Below are positions 1-11,922 of a DNA stretch of 41,900 nucleotides, one piece after another. Source of the stretch: Acidobacteriota bacterium (lineage in GTDB: Bacteria; Acidobacteriota; Blastocatellia; UBA7656); contig JBBPIG010000026.1 in the NCBI GenBank assembly GCA_038040445.1, positions 52,757 to 94,656 of the forward strand. The letters are read 5' to 3'. Each line of letters starts with the position of its first letter. The stretch's first letter is position 1. The translations under genes were made by a program, and so were the position numbers. A model generated the notes under the pieces. The model saw nothing but the letters and a program-made list of their open reading frames with translations. It was not told the DNA's origin and did no database searches.

Positions 1-54
1 GGAATGAATGATGCGACTACGCCTATTTCCTTCGCACCAAATCTCGCGAGTCGC

Positions 55-888
55 TTACACATAGGACCCGCCGGTCACCAGCAGGATATGTCCGGTTACA
101 TAATCGGCAAGCGGCGAAGCGAGGAATAACACCGGCCCTGCGGCCTCACCCGGGCTGCCCGCGCGACCTAGTGGGATAAATTGAGCGGCCATCTGGCGCA
201 TCTGTTCAGGGATGCCAAGCTCCACTTGCTTGCCCGCGCGTTCGATTGTCTCCTGCTTCTCCTTGGCTTGGGTGAGCCGCGTGTCGATGAAACCGTACGC
301 GACCGCATTCACATTGACGTTGAAGCGGCCCCATTCTTTGGCGATCGTCTTTGTCACCCCGACGATCCCCATCTTGCCCGCGGAGTAGTTGACCTGGCCC
401 GCATTCCCGGCTACGCCCGAGGTCGAAGAGACGTTTATAATCTTTCGCTGTACCCGCCTGCCTTCAGCGATCTCCTGTTTGGCTGCGTCGCGCATATACG
501 GGGCCGCCGCGCGGATGATGCGAAACGGCGCGGTCAGATGCACGTCGATCATCGCGTACCATTGTTCGTCGGTCATATTTTGTATGACGGCGTCCCAGGT
601 ATAGCCTGCGTTGTTGACGATGACGTCGATTCCGCCGAAGGCTTCGGCGGCAGTCTTAACCAGCCGATCGGGAAACTCCACATCGGTGACGCTGCCAGCG
701 CAAACGACAGCCTTGCCGCCAGCGTGAATGATTTCCTTGGCTGTCGCTGCCGCCACTTCCTCGTCGATATCATTGACCACAACCGAAGCTCCGTGATCAG
801 CAAAGAGCTTCGCGATACTGCGTCCAATGCCGCGGCCGGAACCGGTAACGATTGCGGATTTGCTCTGAAGAAGTCTGTAATCTGACAT
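55..888 (-). CDS. SDR-family oxidoreductase, FabG-like
   Basis: NAD(P)-dependent short-chain dehydrogenase of 277 residues, probably cytoplasmic, most like 3-oxoacyl-ACP reductases. The cofactor motif TGSGRGIG is at residues 15-22, NNAG at 92-95, and the catalytic Ser155, Tyr168 and Lys172 (YSAGK) are all present. The C-terminus has the usual SDR ending around VTGGSYV. The reading frame stays open 24 codons further upstream, but ATG at 888 is preferred: an AAGGGGA ribosome binding site lies about 7 nt before it, and the added residues resemble no SDR N-terminus. A second SDR gene lies upstream on the same strand across a 228-nt gap holding a repeat, so cotranscription is possible but not shown. 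The family is secure; the substrate (acyl-ACP, acyl-CoA or another ketone/alcohol) cannot be read from the sequence. Confidence 0.9.
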   Translation of the reverse strand: MSDYRLLQSKSAIVTGSGRGIGRSIAKLFADHGASVVVNDIDEEVAAATAKEIIHAGGKAVVCAGSVTDVEFPDRLVKTAAEAFGGIDVIVNNAGYTWDAVIQNMTDEQWYAMIDVHLTAPFRIIRAAAPYMRDAAKQEIAEGRRVQRKIINVSSTSGVAGNAGQVNYSAGKMGIVGVTKTIAKEWGRFNVNVNAVAYGFIDTRLTQAKEKQETIERAGKQVELGIPEQMRQMAAQFIPLGRAGSPGEAAGPVLFLASPLADYVTGHILLVTGGSYV

Positions 889-1040
889 CTTGTATCCCCT
901 TCGATCGATCTGTGAGTCGCCACTGCGACTATTCGTAGCGCGTGATGATACACGAGGCAATGGGGAAGACGAAAGCAGATTGTACCGGCAGTAGATTGAA
1001 GCGGATTAGTAAGAACGCGCGATTGCTCACCGGCAGGCCC

Positions 1041-1111
1041 CTGGGAGCGCAGGCATCCCTGCCTGCTCGGCTTGCGCGAGAAGAGGCAGGCACGGATGCC
1101 TGCGCTCCCAA
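1041..1111. repeat. REP-like inverted repeat, copy 1
   Basis: Two 24-nt arms (1043-1066 and 1086-1109) are reverse complements at 23 of 24 positions and begin with GGGAGCGCAGGCATCC. The loop is about 19 nt. The same arm recurs at 10413-10435, 10480-10503, 24565-24588 and 30859-30882. It lies between two same-strand SDR genes, so in RNA it would form a strong hairpin that could shield or end a transcript. There is no following T-tract. Confidence 0.9.
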
Positions 1112-1116
1112 GGGCT

Positions 1117-1911
1117 TTACGTTATACAGATCCCGCCATCCACAGGGATCACCACGCCGTTAACATAAGCGCCGGCTCTTGACGCGAGATAGATAGCTAC
1201 TCCAGCCATGTCCGGTGGGGAACCGATTCGCCCAAGCGGACAGTCGGCTTCAATCTGCTTCCGGAAATTATCGAGCAGCCATTTGGTCATCTGGCTTTCG
1301 AAGGGGCCGGGCGCGATTGCATTGACGGTGATGCCGCGCGGGCCGAGCTTTACGGCAAGCACTCGCGTCATATGGTGGACCGCGGCTTTGCTTGGAGCGT
1401 AGGCGTAGTTCTCGACGCTCGGCGCCTTGAGTCCATCGATCGAGCCAATGTTGATCACTCTGGCAGGATTATCGGGACGGGCGGCTTTCTCCAGTAGCGG
1501 TATAAAGTCCCTTGTAAGAAAAAAGACTGACTTGACGTTGGTGTCCATAACCTTATCAAAGCCGGATTCCGGATAGTCTTCCAACGGAGCACCCCAGGCC
1601 GCGCCGGCGTTGTTCACCAGAACGTGCAGCGCCCCCTCTCGCGCCGACACCTCGCGAACGAGTACCCCGCGCCCTTCGGTTGTAGACAAGTCAGCGGGAA
1701 TCGAGACACACTGGCCTATCTTTGAGAGCGCTTCGGCCACGGCATCGCAAACTTCTTTCTTGCGGGATGATATGTAGACCTTCGCGCCAGCCTCGACGAA
1801 GCCACGCGCTATCATTAGCCCTATCCCGCGAGAGCCGCCGGTAACAAGAGCGACCTTGCCCTTGATCGAAAATAAATCTTGAACGTTGATCGCCTGATCG
1901 TGATCGCTCAT
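1117..1911 (-). CDS. SDR-family oxidoreductase, RhlG-like
   Basis: Short-chain dehydrogenase of 264 residues. TGGSRGIG at residues 24-31 binds NAD(P), NNAG is at 100-103, and the active-site Ser157 and YAPSK (Tyr171, Lys175) are present. Segments such as ARVINIGSIDG and the IPVDGG ending resemble RhlG, a beta-ketoacyl reductase first linked to rhamnolipid synthesis; that resemblance is from memory and does not prove the substrate. The frame is open 66 codons further upstream, but ATG at 1911 has AGGAGG five bases before it and gives a normal SDR length. The gene shares orientation with the FabG-like SDR downstream. No other lipid or rhamnolipid genes are nearby. Confidence 0.9.
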   Translation of the reverse strand: MSDHDQAINVQDLFSIKGKVALVTGGSRGIGLMIARGFVEAGAKVYISSRKKEVCDAVAEALSKIGQCVSIPADLSTTEGRGVLVREVSAREGALHVLVNNAGAAWGAPLEDYPESGFDKVMDTNVKSVFFLTRDFIPLLEKAARPDNPARVINIGSIDGLKAPSVENYAYAPSKAAVHHMTRVLAVKLGPRGITVNAIAPGPFESQMTKWLLDNFRKQIEADCPLGRIGSPPDMAGVAIYLASRAGAYVNGVVIPVDGGICIT

Positions 1912-2102
1912 TAGTCCTCCTGACCTTGAACTCGAGTGTTTTCGGTCTGCCTCATCGTCGACAAGCTTCAAGTGGTTCCCATGGCTTCCGCGGTCTGAAA
2001 AAAGAAGCAGCAAAATATAGCACACGCTTAGAAGCCCTGTGAAGTTTTGAGGATTGTTAAGGCTCTTCTTTTTTTCTGTTGCCGCCAGGAGATTTTCCCT
2101 GA

Positions 2103-2131
2103 TTGACAACAGTAGGCACCTGCGATAATAT
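2103..2131 (+). promoter_or_regulatory. Sigma-70-type promoter for the Oar-like receptor
   Basis: TTGACA at 2103-2108 and TAATAT at 2126-2131 are separated by exactly 17 nt. This is among the closest matches to the consensus in the window. It points toward the receptor gene at 2487, with an expected start near 2138. Confidence 0.7.
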
Positions 2132-2137
2132 GCCGCC

Positions 2138-2486
2138 CGACTGGCCGGTCGGGATCAGAGTCCGGGCCAGTATTTCGCAATTCTTCTTCTTACAGGCAAG
2201 TTTTTATCGAGTTTCTTTAGCGGACCTGCTCATGCTTTCAGGGGCGGATCCGCTGTGCCGGTGCAATTCGGGCCTGAGCTAACTTTCTGAAGTCGGCCTC
2301 TGTTAGCAATTTACCTGCGGATCTTAGCCTGAGGACTAAGCCCTTGGCTAAGGTCATTGAGCAACTCTCTTTTGCAGGATGAGAGGCGCTACTCTCACCC
2401 TTTCTCGCTAGGTCTCAGGCGGACACACGCCTGCAAAAAAAGGCGTCGCATCATCCTTCAATGGTGCAGCCACAAGGAGAAAGTCT
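2138..2486 (+). promoter_or_regulatory. Long untranslated leader of the receptor gene
   Basis: If transcription starts at the promoter just upstream, about 350 nt precede the receptor start codon. Visible structure: a near-palindrome around 2136-2153 (CCCGAC/GTCGGG ends), and a hairpin at 2416-2433 (CAGGCG, 6-nt loop, CGCCTG) followed by seven A residues. An AAGGAGA ribosome binding site sits at 2474-2480. I recognise no known riboswitch core and no convincing short gene here. The first part of the 1912-2486 gap, up to the promoter, holds nothing recognisable. Confidence 0.4.
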
Positions 2487-5400
2487 ATGCAGACTCACGT
2501 CAACCATTTATTCCGCTCGCTTGCGATGTTGGTCTTGTTGATGGCTATGGGTATCCAGGCCTTTGCTCAAAACGCGACTGGGGCGATCAAAGGAGTCGTT
2601 AAAGACCAAAATGATGCAGTAGTCACGAATGCTGCCGTCACCGCGACGAACAAGGCAACCGGCGCCGTCCGCACGATGAACGCCGGAGGTGATGGCATTT
2701 ATGCGCTCGAGAGCCTCGTGCCGGGAGAATATGAAGTTAAAGCCGAGCATCAGGGATTCTCTACTCAGATTCAGACGCTGACTGTGGAGGTCGGCGCCAC
2801 CACGACCGCCAACTTCTCAATGACCGTCGGCGTAGTTACCCAGGTCGTCGAGGTGACTGCCGAGGCCCCGGTCATCAACACAACCGATACCGTTGTCGGC
2901 GGCGTTATCAGCCGGCATCAAGTCGAGAACCTGCCTACGAACGGGCGAAGTTTTCTATCGATCGCGTTGTTGGAGCCCGGCGTATCGGTGAATTACAACG
3001 CCAACTCCGGAGTTGCCAACCCCAATAGCTACTTCACCGTCTCGGTGGGAGGAGCCCCTTCCCAGATGACGCTGATTTCTGTCGATGGAGCGAGGGTCAA
3101 CGACCGCATAACCGGCGGCACTTCGCAGAATTTCTCCAGTGAGACAGTGCAAGAGTTTCAGATCAGCACCACAGCCTTCGACCTCTCCACTGGCACCGTC
3201 TCGGCGGGGGCCGTGAACATCGTCTCCAGAACCGGGACCAACAAATTTCACGGGAGCAGCTTCTTCTTTTTCCGCGACCACAATATGGCCGCGTTCCCGG
3301 ACCTTAAACGCCCGACCGAGTTCTTGGCGAACGGTATAACTCGCCGCAACATACTATGCACAGATCCTGCGTCTGAAGCTTGCAAGCGTGCCCTGGACCC
3401 CTTCTTTGTGCGGAGACAGTTTGGAGGCACCATCGGGGGGCCAATCAAGAAGGACAAGATCTTCTTTTTTGCCAACTACGAGCGTAATGACCAGGTGGGG
3501 GCGCGTACCATTACCTTTAGCGATGCGGTCCTTTCCGGGTTCAACCATGTCGCGCAGCAGCCCCAGGATGGCCATCTCCTCGGCGTTCGGCTGGACTCTA
3601 CAATAAACCAGAAGCACACCGCCTATCTGCGAGGCAACATCGATGCCAATGATGGTATAGCTGGGACCAACCTGGAGTCGTCGTGGATCGCTTCCAGCAA
3701 TTTCGCGTACCAGACCCAAATGGGTCTGACCAGCGTTTTAACGCCAACCGTGGTAAACGATTTCAGGTTCGCCTACTCGTATTTCAGAAACTTCCTCTCT
3801 CCGCCGACACTCGCGGAGTGTGAGGCTCTCGGTGGAGGCCCTGGCTCGTGCTTCGGCGTAGGCGGCCCTCGAATTACCTTTTTTGGCGGGCTTTTGATAG
3901 GAAACGATCCGAATGCTTTGCAGAATCGCCACCCGCGCACCTTCCAGTGGACAGACAACGTCAACTGGACAAAGGGGTCCCACCGTGTGCGCTTCGGTGG
4001 CAACTGGGAACATAGCTACTCCCATGGGGGCTGGGGTCGCAATTACGAAGGAACGTTTGTAGCCTTCAGCCCGACGCAGATTCTGGGCAATCCCGGAACT
4101 TTCGGTTCGGCGAATATTCCCGCGAGCTTGCTGACCGGGGGGACGGGTGCAACCTTCGCGGACCTGCTGAAGCTCCCAATGACCGGCAACCTGAGCATGG
4201 GAGTCGGGAGCCCGGGCCAGCCTGCCCCTTACAACTACGAGAAGGCCACTGGGAACAATCTCGTTCGCTTCTACATTCAGGACGCCTGGCAGATGTTTAA
4301 GGGATTCACGCTCAACTACGGATTGGGTTGGTCGTTCGAGGATAAGGTCTTCTACCACGACCTTGATTTCCCGCCTTCCGGCTACCTGACACCGCTGTTC
4401 GGAAATGACTCGGGCAAGGTTCCTCAAAGGTACAAGAACTTTGATCCTGCCTTGGGATTTGCGTGGGCGCTTGGTAACGATCAGAAGACGGTTGTTCGCG
4501 CGAGCGCATCTCTTCATCACAACTCCCAAAGCGTGAACTTCTTCAGTCTCGAGCAGCGGAAAATCTTGGGTCCGGCGGGTAACGGACTGCAGCAGGTCAC
4601 CAGCGTATCGCTGCCGAACCCCGAAAACCCGGCGGGATTTCTAAACTTCACCGCTCCCACTAACTGGACAGTTGGCGACATGCTCAACTATCTGGCAACG
4701 GCCAGGGGCCTGTTCCTGGCCGCCCTGCCATTTGACGGAAAGGATCTTGCGTTCCGAGGTGTTGATACCAAAAAGGCGGTTGTCGATGCTCAATTCCTGG
4801 ATGCGATCTACAATAAGGACTCCGCACGGACGCCCTACACCATACAGGTCGATCTCGGCTTGCAACGCGAGGTAATGCATAACCTTTCGGTTTCGGCTGA
4901 CTTTGTGATGCGGCGGGGAGTCGGGTTCGGATCTGGACACTCGGGATTCGATCAAATGTTCCCTGACCTCAATCTCTGGAACAGGTTCGTTCCCAACACC
5001 TATTCACTTTCCGCCAACGGGACCGCCAATCTTGCCACTCTTGTTCGAAACCCGGTTATTCCGGCCTGTACGGCAGCACAAAATCTGTTGGCACGGACAA
5101 ATCCGAGAGCCTTTGCAGCGATCCCATGCTCAAACGGAGAAATCCAATATGGGATGCCGGGAATTCTCTCCAAGTATCAGGCCCTGCAGATAAAGGTGGA
5201 CAAGCGCTTCTCTCATGGCGTCCAGTTCGGGGCGGCCTACTCCCTCTCCCGTTACAAGACGTGGTCGGGCCGGGTCATCGACAACACCGACTTTCACAAA
5301 AGTATCGGCACCAGCACTACCAACCCTAGACACCGCTTTACGGCCAGTGGAATCTGGGAGTTGCCCAAGTTAAAGGGCGGCGAGAAATGGATGCGAGGCA

Positions 5401-6014
5401 TCCTGAATGACTGGCAGGTGTCAACGATTGTGCAAATGGCAACTGCGGCTCCGGTTTCGGTCAACATAAGCGGGGGTAACGCCTCTTTCGGCGGAATTGG
5501 CTTTGGTGGCTTTGATATCGAAGGGGACGGTACCTTTACGTTCCGCCTCCCCGGTTCAACTATCGGCTCATTCGGCCATAACCTGAGCCCTAATGACATC
5601 AGGCGGCTAGTGAACGAATACAACGCCACCTACGCGGCGCCGCAGAACACGCCGTTGACGGGTATTCCGAAGGGCCCGCAGCGCGATATCATCGGTACCG
5701 CGTTCCCGTTTATTGTCTTACCGCAGAAATTCGCTTTTGGCGACAGCTTCATGACGCACGATCTCCGCGTGACGCGCGTCATCCCGATTCGTGAAAACAT
5801 CAGGCTCAACTTGATCGCGGAGGGCTTCAACATCTTCAACATCGCGAACCTGACCGGTTTCAGCGGTACTCTGGATCAATGGATTCGGCCCACCGCAACG
5901 GCACCCGGTCGTAACCCGGATTTCAACTTTGGTCAGCCTACCGGCCGGGTCAATTCGATTTTCGGCTCCGGCGGCCCCCGCGCATTCCAGTTCGCTGCGA
6001 GGTTGAGCTTCTAG
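2487..6014 (+). CDS. Oar-like TonB-dependent receptor
   Basis: Outer-membrane protein of 1175 residues. A Sec signal peptide ends near residue 28 (AFAQ). A carboxypeptidase-regulatory-like beta-sandwich (about 30-115) follows, then a plug-like region (about 120-250) with LPTNGRSF and VQEFQISTTAFD, then a long beta-barrel ending in Phe, as outer-membrane proteins do. This architecture matches the Oar/TonB receptor families that are expanded in Acidobacteria and is typical for import of oligomeric substrates; the ligand is unknown. ATG at 2487 is supported by AAGGAGA and the clean signal peptide. A GC-rich hairpin follows the stop. The secreted beta-lactamase-fold hydrolase downstream could act on the same substrate (inference). 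Confidence 0.9.
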   Translation: MQTHVNHLFRSLAMLVLLMAMGIQAFAQNATGAIKGVVKDQNDAVVTNAAVTATNKATGAVRTMNAGGDGIYALESLVPGEYEVKAEHQGFSTQIQTLTVEVGATTTANFSMTVGVVTQVVEVTAEAPVINTTDTVVGGVISRHQVENLPTNGRSFLSIALLEPGVSVNYNANSGVANPNSYFTVSVGGAPSQMTLISVDGARVNDRITGGTSQNFSSETVQEFQISTTAFDLSTGTVSAGAVNIVSRTGTNKFHGSSFFFFRDHNMAAFPDLKRPTEFLANGITRRNILCTDPASEACKRALDPFFVRRQFGGTIGGPIKKDKIFFFANYERNDQVGARTITFSDAVLSGFNHVAQQPQDGHLLGVRLDSTINQKHTAYLRGNIDANDGIAGTNLESSWIASSNFAYQTQMGLTSVLTPTVVNDFRFAYSYFRNFLSPPTLAECEALGGGPGSCFGVGGPRITFFGGLLIGNDPNALQNRHPRTFQWTDNVNWTKGSHRVRFGGNWEHSYSHGGWGRNYEGTFVAFSPTQILGNPGTFGSANIPASLLTGGTGATFADLLKLPMTGNLSMGVGSPGQPAPYNYEKATGNNLVRFYIQDAWQMFKGFTLNYGLGWSFEDKVFYHDLDFPPSGYLTPLFGNDSGKVPQRYKNFDPALGFAWALGNDQKTVVRASASLHHNSQSVNFFSLEQRKILGPAGNGLQQVTSVSLPNPENPAGFLNFTAPTNWTVGDMLNYLATARGLFLAALPFDGKDLAFRGVDTKKAVVDAQFLDAIYNKDSARTPYTIQVDLGLQREVMHNLSVSADFVMRRGVGFGSGHSGFDQMFPDLNLWNRFVPNTYSLSANGTANLATLVRNPVIPACTAAQNLLARTNPRAFAAIPCSNGEIQYGMPGILSKYQALQIKVDKRFSHGVQFGAAYSLSRYKTWSGRVIDNTDFHKSIGTSTTNPRHRFTASGIWELPKLKGGEKWMRGILNDWQVSTIVQMATAAPVSVNISGGNASFGGIGFGGFDIEGDGTFTFRLPGSTIGSFGHNLSPNDIRRLVNEYNATYAAPQNTPLTGIPKGPQRDIIGTAFPFIVLPQKFAFGDSFMTHDLRVTRVIPIRENIRLNLIAEGFNIFNIANLTGFSGTLDQWIRPTATAPGRNPDFNFGQPTGRVNSIFGSGGPRAFQFAARLSF

Positions 6015-6030
6015 GCTAAGCCTTTTAATC

Positions 6031-6061
6031 GGGGCGGCGGGGAGACTCTCCGCGCCGCCCC
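6031..6061 (+). terminator. GC-rich hairpin after the receptor gene
   Basis: GGGGCGGC (6031-6038) pairs with GCCGCCCC (6054-6061), and an inner GGAG/CTCC extends the stem. It starts 17 nt after the stop codon. No T-tract follows, so a Rho-independent terminator is only probable; it could equally protect the 3' end. Confidence 0.55.
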
Positions 6062-6226
6062 GCTTCAGAAAACCCGCACGAAGTCCCTTATCTCCGCACC
6101 ATTGAAAAATGACATCGGACCACGTGGGCATCGGATCGTTCGAACCAACAAAATGGGGTGGGGATCGACCATGTTGAGATACGCCATCCAGCAAAGGACA
6201 AACAAACTTGCGAGAAAGAGGCTGAC

Positions 6227-7576
6227 ATGAAACGAATTACGGTCTTATCGCTGATCGCCACAATGTTCTTCACGTTCACCATCGGAGATGGCCGAGTGGT
6301 CGCGCAGTCAGCAAAGCCGGGGCTGCCAACAGCCAGACCAGAGCAGGTCGGGATGTCAGCCGAACGGCTGGCGCGCATTCGCAAAGCGATGCAGCGCTAT
6401 GTGGATCGCGGGCTGGTTCCCGGCGTGGTCACGCTCGTGGCCCGGCGCGGCCGCGTGGTCAGTTTCGATGCGATCGGTTATCGCGATGTTGAATCCAAGG
6501 CTCCGATGACCACTGACACCATCTTTCGTATTGCGTCGATGACCAAACCCATTGCCTCCACCGGTCTGATGATGCTGTACGAAGAAGGACACTTTCTGCT
6601 TTCTGATCCGATCTCAAAGTTCCTTCCCGAGTTTGACAACATGAAGATCGCGCAGGCCGCGCAGCCTTCAGCAGGTAAGGACGCGCCTTACAACCTCGTG
6701 CCTGCAACGCGGCCGATCACTTTCAAACACGTTCTGACACACACGGCCGGATTCCCGAATAACTATCGGGGAATCACTCGGGCGGAGTTCACAAAGAACT
6801 ACCCGCGGAAGAACACGAACGAAACCATCGTCGATGTAGTGAAGCGGCTCGCCACGATGCCGCTCAATTTCAATCCGGGCGAGGCGTGGGAGTACGGCCC
6901 GGCGACCGATGTCGTCGGCCGCCTCGTTGAAGTCATTTCCGGCATGACGCTTGACGAGTATCTGCGCAAGAGAATTTTCGAGCCGCTGAAGATGAGCGAT
7001 ACCCATTTCTATCTCCCAGCGGCCAAGCTGAATCGTTTCGCCGCGAACTATCAACCTGACGCTACGAACGGGAATAAGCTCAAGCTGGTCGAGGCGCCCA
7101 ACGCCGAGAGCCGATACGTCAAAGAGCCGCACAACTACTTTTCCGGCGCGGGCGGTCTGGCTTCGACTGCGGCTGACTATCTCCGGTTTCATCAGATGAT
7201 GCTCAACGGCGGAGAGCTTGACGGCGTGCGCATCCTGGGCCGCAAGACGGTCGAGTTGATGACGACCAATCACATCGGCGATCTGCCGGTCTGGTTGACG
7301 GGACCGGGCTTCGGTTTCGGCTTGGGTTACAGCGTTGTCAAGGACATCGGCGTGACGGGCCAGGCTGGTTCGGCGGGCGCTTACGGCTGGGGAGGCGCGT
7401 TCTGCACCTATTTCCAGGTCGATCCGAAAGAGGAGCTGATCGGCATCGTTATGACGCAGGTGCGGCCTTACGACCACCTGAACATCCGCCAGGAGTTTAT
7501 GGCGCTGGCCAATCAGTCCATCGTCGATAGCGCCAAACCCGGGTCGCTGACTGCGAGCCGTGCCCCGATGCGTTGA
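6227..7576 (+). CDS. Secreted serine hydrolase, beta-lactamase fold (class C/EstB-like)
   Basis: A 449-residue protein of the beta-lactamase/penicillin-binding family. Residues 1-27 form a signal peptide ending at VVAQ. The nucleophile motif SMTK is at 104-107 and the Tyr motif YGPA starts at 223; a YGWGG stretch near residue 387 stands where the third (KTG/HTG-like) motif is expected. Members include esterases, D-aminopeptidases and class C beta-lactamases; without the classic YAN and KTG forms, an esterase or peptidase is more likely than antibiotic resistance. The frame extends to a GTG at 6158, but ATG 6227 gives a proper signal peptide and has AGAGG before it. A paralogue lies at 13399-14673. 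Confidence 0.88.
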   Translation: MKRITVLSLIATMFFTFTIGDGRVVAQSAKPGLPTARPEQVGMSAERLARIRKAMQRYVDRGLVPGVVTLVARRGRVVSFDAIGYRDVESKAPMTTDTIFRIASMTKPIASTGLMMLYEEGHFLLSDPISKFLPEFDNMKIAQAAQPSAGKDAPYNLVPATRPITFKHVLTHTAGFPNNYRGITRAEFTKNYPRKNTNETIVDVVKRLATMPLNFNPGEAWEYGPATDVVGRLVEVISGMTLDEYLRKRIFEPLKMSDTHFYLPAAKLNRFAANYQPDATNGNKLKLVEAPNAESRYVKEPHNYFSGAGGLASTAADYLRFHQMMLNGGELDGVRILGRKTVELMTTNHIGDLPVWLTGPGFGFGLGYSVVKDIGVTGQAGSAGAYGWGGAFCTYFQVDPKEELIGIVMTQVRPYDHLNIRQEFMALANQSIVDSAKPGSLTASRAPMR

Positions 7577-7831
7577 GGGCGAATCGCGGAAGGATGACAA
7601 GCAACAAAGAACAAGTACAACCCCGGCCCCCATGGCGAGAGTGCGATCGGGAGGCCAGACGCGGGATGAGATGCTGGCAGGCTATTTTAGAACACTCGAT
7701 AGATAGCCAAAATCTCACACGAGAAACGGCGAAGGCAGGAGGGGCGGCTTCCAAATAATCGTGGAAGTAGGAAGACAGCCGCGCCAAAGAAAGCACGAAT
7801 CTGTGAAGAACCGGTGTCCGTTCGTAGCTAG

Positions 7832-9367
<1,536 letters not shown>

Positions 9368-9387
9368 GGCATTTGCCTCCTGTTTGA

Positions 9388-9456
9388 GGTTCAGAGTTCA
9401 AGCTTTAGCTTGCCCCCCCACGAACGGCAGGCAACCTAAAGGTTGAACTCCGAACC
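9388..9456. repeat. Imperfect inverted repeat, second repeat family
   Basis: Arms at 9388-9414 and 9430-9456 are reverse complements at 24 of 27 positions, with a 15-nt loop. Each arm carries a GTTC-GAGTTCAA core followed by a short CTTTAG. It lies in the 99-nt gap between two minus-strand genes, 20 nt upstream of the amidohydrolase start. It does not share sequence with the GGGAGCGCAGGC family. Confidence 0.85.
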
Positions 9457-9466
9457 GGCATTCGGA

Positions 9467-10378
9467 CTATTTGCTGACCGCGACTCTGGCATAGATCGCA
9501 CTGCCGAGCCGAACGAAAGGTCCGCCGTTCTCCGACAGCTCTTCTGTAACGGTGAATGAGTGCGCGGCGACGATCGAGATGACTCGCTTCAAAAGGAGCG
9601 TCTGTCCTTTCACCTTGATGGGATCGACGGTGAAGCGGATCGAGATTGGGCTGCGCCAGTCGGCCTTACTTTGAATCTGAATGCCGTTGGCGATGCGCTC
9701 GGAGAAAGTCATCATCTTGGTTCCGTCATCGAAAGTGATCACGGCGGTTTCAGCGAAAGCCTTGCCGTCAGCTTTTCCTTCGGTGCGCGCATCGAGAGAC
9801 TTACCATCAGGCAGAAGTGTGAACGTAGTCGTTCCTTCCCTGGGCGCGGGCCCTAGCGCGCTCTCACGGCCGATCCAGTTGAAGCTCCATTGCCCGACAA
9901 AGTAACTGATTGACTGTTTTTGCTGCGGCTGGGGTACCTCTCGCCTGGGCTGCGCCGGAGGAGGCTGCGATTGCTGCTGCCCCGGGGGCGCGTCACCACC
10001 TCGTTTCATGTCGAAATCGAAACCGTAGGTCTGCCCGCCGAACTCGGCTTCGCCCTTTCCCTTCATCGTGTCGCCCTGCACAACGAAGTCGTAGGTGATG
10101 GCCACATTGCCCTGCGGCGTCTCTATTTCAGTCCTGGCGGTCACCTTTTCGCCTTCCAGCTTGATGTCCTTGAGAGAAGCATCCATGCCTGGCCGCAAGC
10201 CTGTGATGGTACCGGTGTACTTCTCGCCTTCCTTTTTGAAAGTGGCCACAGCCGCTTGCCTCCCTTGTAGCCCTTCGACGGTGCCGACCCAACGGCCCTC
10301 CAGCCGGACGGGTGACTGGCCCGGCGTCGCGAAACATTGAGTCAAAATCATCGCTACAACAACGAGTGCTCTACGCAT
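9467..10378 (-). CDS. Secreted hypothetical protein with two beta-rich domains
   Basis: A 303-residue protein not assigned to a named gene. A signal peptide covers about residues 1-21 (ending ATPGQ). The first domain (about 25-125) is beta-rich, with GRWVGTVEG and repeated charged strands, like small lipocalin-type modules. A Gln/Pro-rich linker follows, then a second domain beginning ISYFVGQWSFNW that resembles DUF1579-type lipocalin-like proteins (moderate confidence). The frame continues upstream into a repeat, where the encoded residues are clearly repeat-derived. ATG at 10378 is chosen because GGAGG stands 9 nt before it; the ATG at 10387 would touch that site. Same strand as the heme-copper genes upstream. 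Confidence 0.75.
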   Translation of the reverse strand: MRRALVVVAMILTQCFATPGQSPVRLEGRWVGTVEGLQGRQAAVATFKKEGEKYTGTITGLRPGMDASLKDIKLEGEKVTARTEIETPQGNVAITYDFVVQGDTMKGKGEAEFGGQTYGFDFDMKRGGDAPPGQQQSQPPPAQPRREVPQPQQKQSISYFVGQWSFNWIGRESALGPAPREGTTTFTLLPDGKSLDARTEGKADGKAFAETAVITFDDGTKMMTFSERIANGIQIQSKADWRSPISIRFTVDPIKVKGQTLLLKRVISIVAAHSFTVTEELSENGGPFVRLGSAIYARVAVSK

Positions 10379-10410
10379 TAACTCCATCCTCCGAGTATAA
10401 AATGAGATTC

Positions 10411-10505
10411 CTGGGAGCGCAGGCATCCTGCCTGCCTTTGATCCCGTTAACCAATTGTTTTCTTTTCGAGCAACGCCATGCAGGCAAGGATGCCTGCGCT
10501 CCCAA
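10411..10505. repeat. REP-like inverted repeat, copy 2
   Basis: Left arm 10413-10435 (23 nt) and right arm 10480-10503 (24 nt) are reverse complements apart from one missing base on the left. The loop is 44 nt. The right arm is identical to the solo half-copy at 30859-30882. Confidence 0.9.
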
Positions 10506-10514
10506 GTACAGAAA

Positions 10515-10544
10515 CGGGCGGCCCTCCCGCACGGAGACCGCCCG
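10515..10544 (-). terminator. Hairpin after the first heme-copper gene
   Basis: CGGGCGG (10515-10521) pairs with CCGCCCG (10538-10544), with an inner CTCC/GGAG pairing. It begins about 28 nt past the stop of the minus-strand gene at 10573. Only three T residues follow on that strand, so termination is probable rather than certain. Confidence 0.55.
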
Positions 10545-10572
10545 CTATGTTCTCGAACGTCGCCACCCGATC

Positions 10573-11841
<1,269 letters not shown>

Positions 11842-11922
11842 ACACCCTCCTACGAAGAGTTCGGATTGTTGTTAGTCGGCACGAACCGCGCAATGCCGGG
11901 CGCGGTCCGTGCCGTTGAAGGT

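Noticed and set aside
6227-7576. Antibiotic resistance beta-lactamase
   Set aside because: Only the SxxK motif is classic; YGPA and WGG differ from YAN and KTG, so an esterase or peptidase role is more likely.
6668-7633. A 321-codon minus-strand frame
   Set aside because: Antisense to the serine hydrolase with intact SMTK and YGPA motifs; its own product has no recognisable domain.
7573-7758. A 61-codon plus-strand frame just after the first serine hydrolase
   Set aside because: No ribosome binding site of note, overlaps the preceding stop region and shows no conserved pattern.
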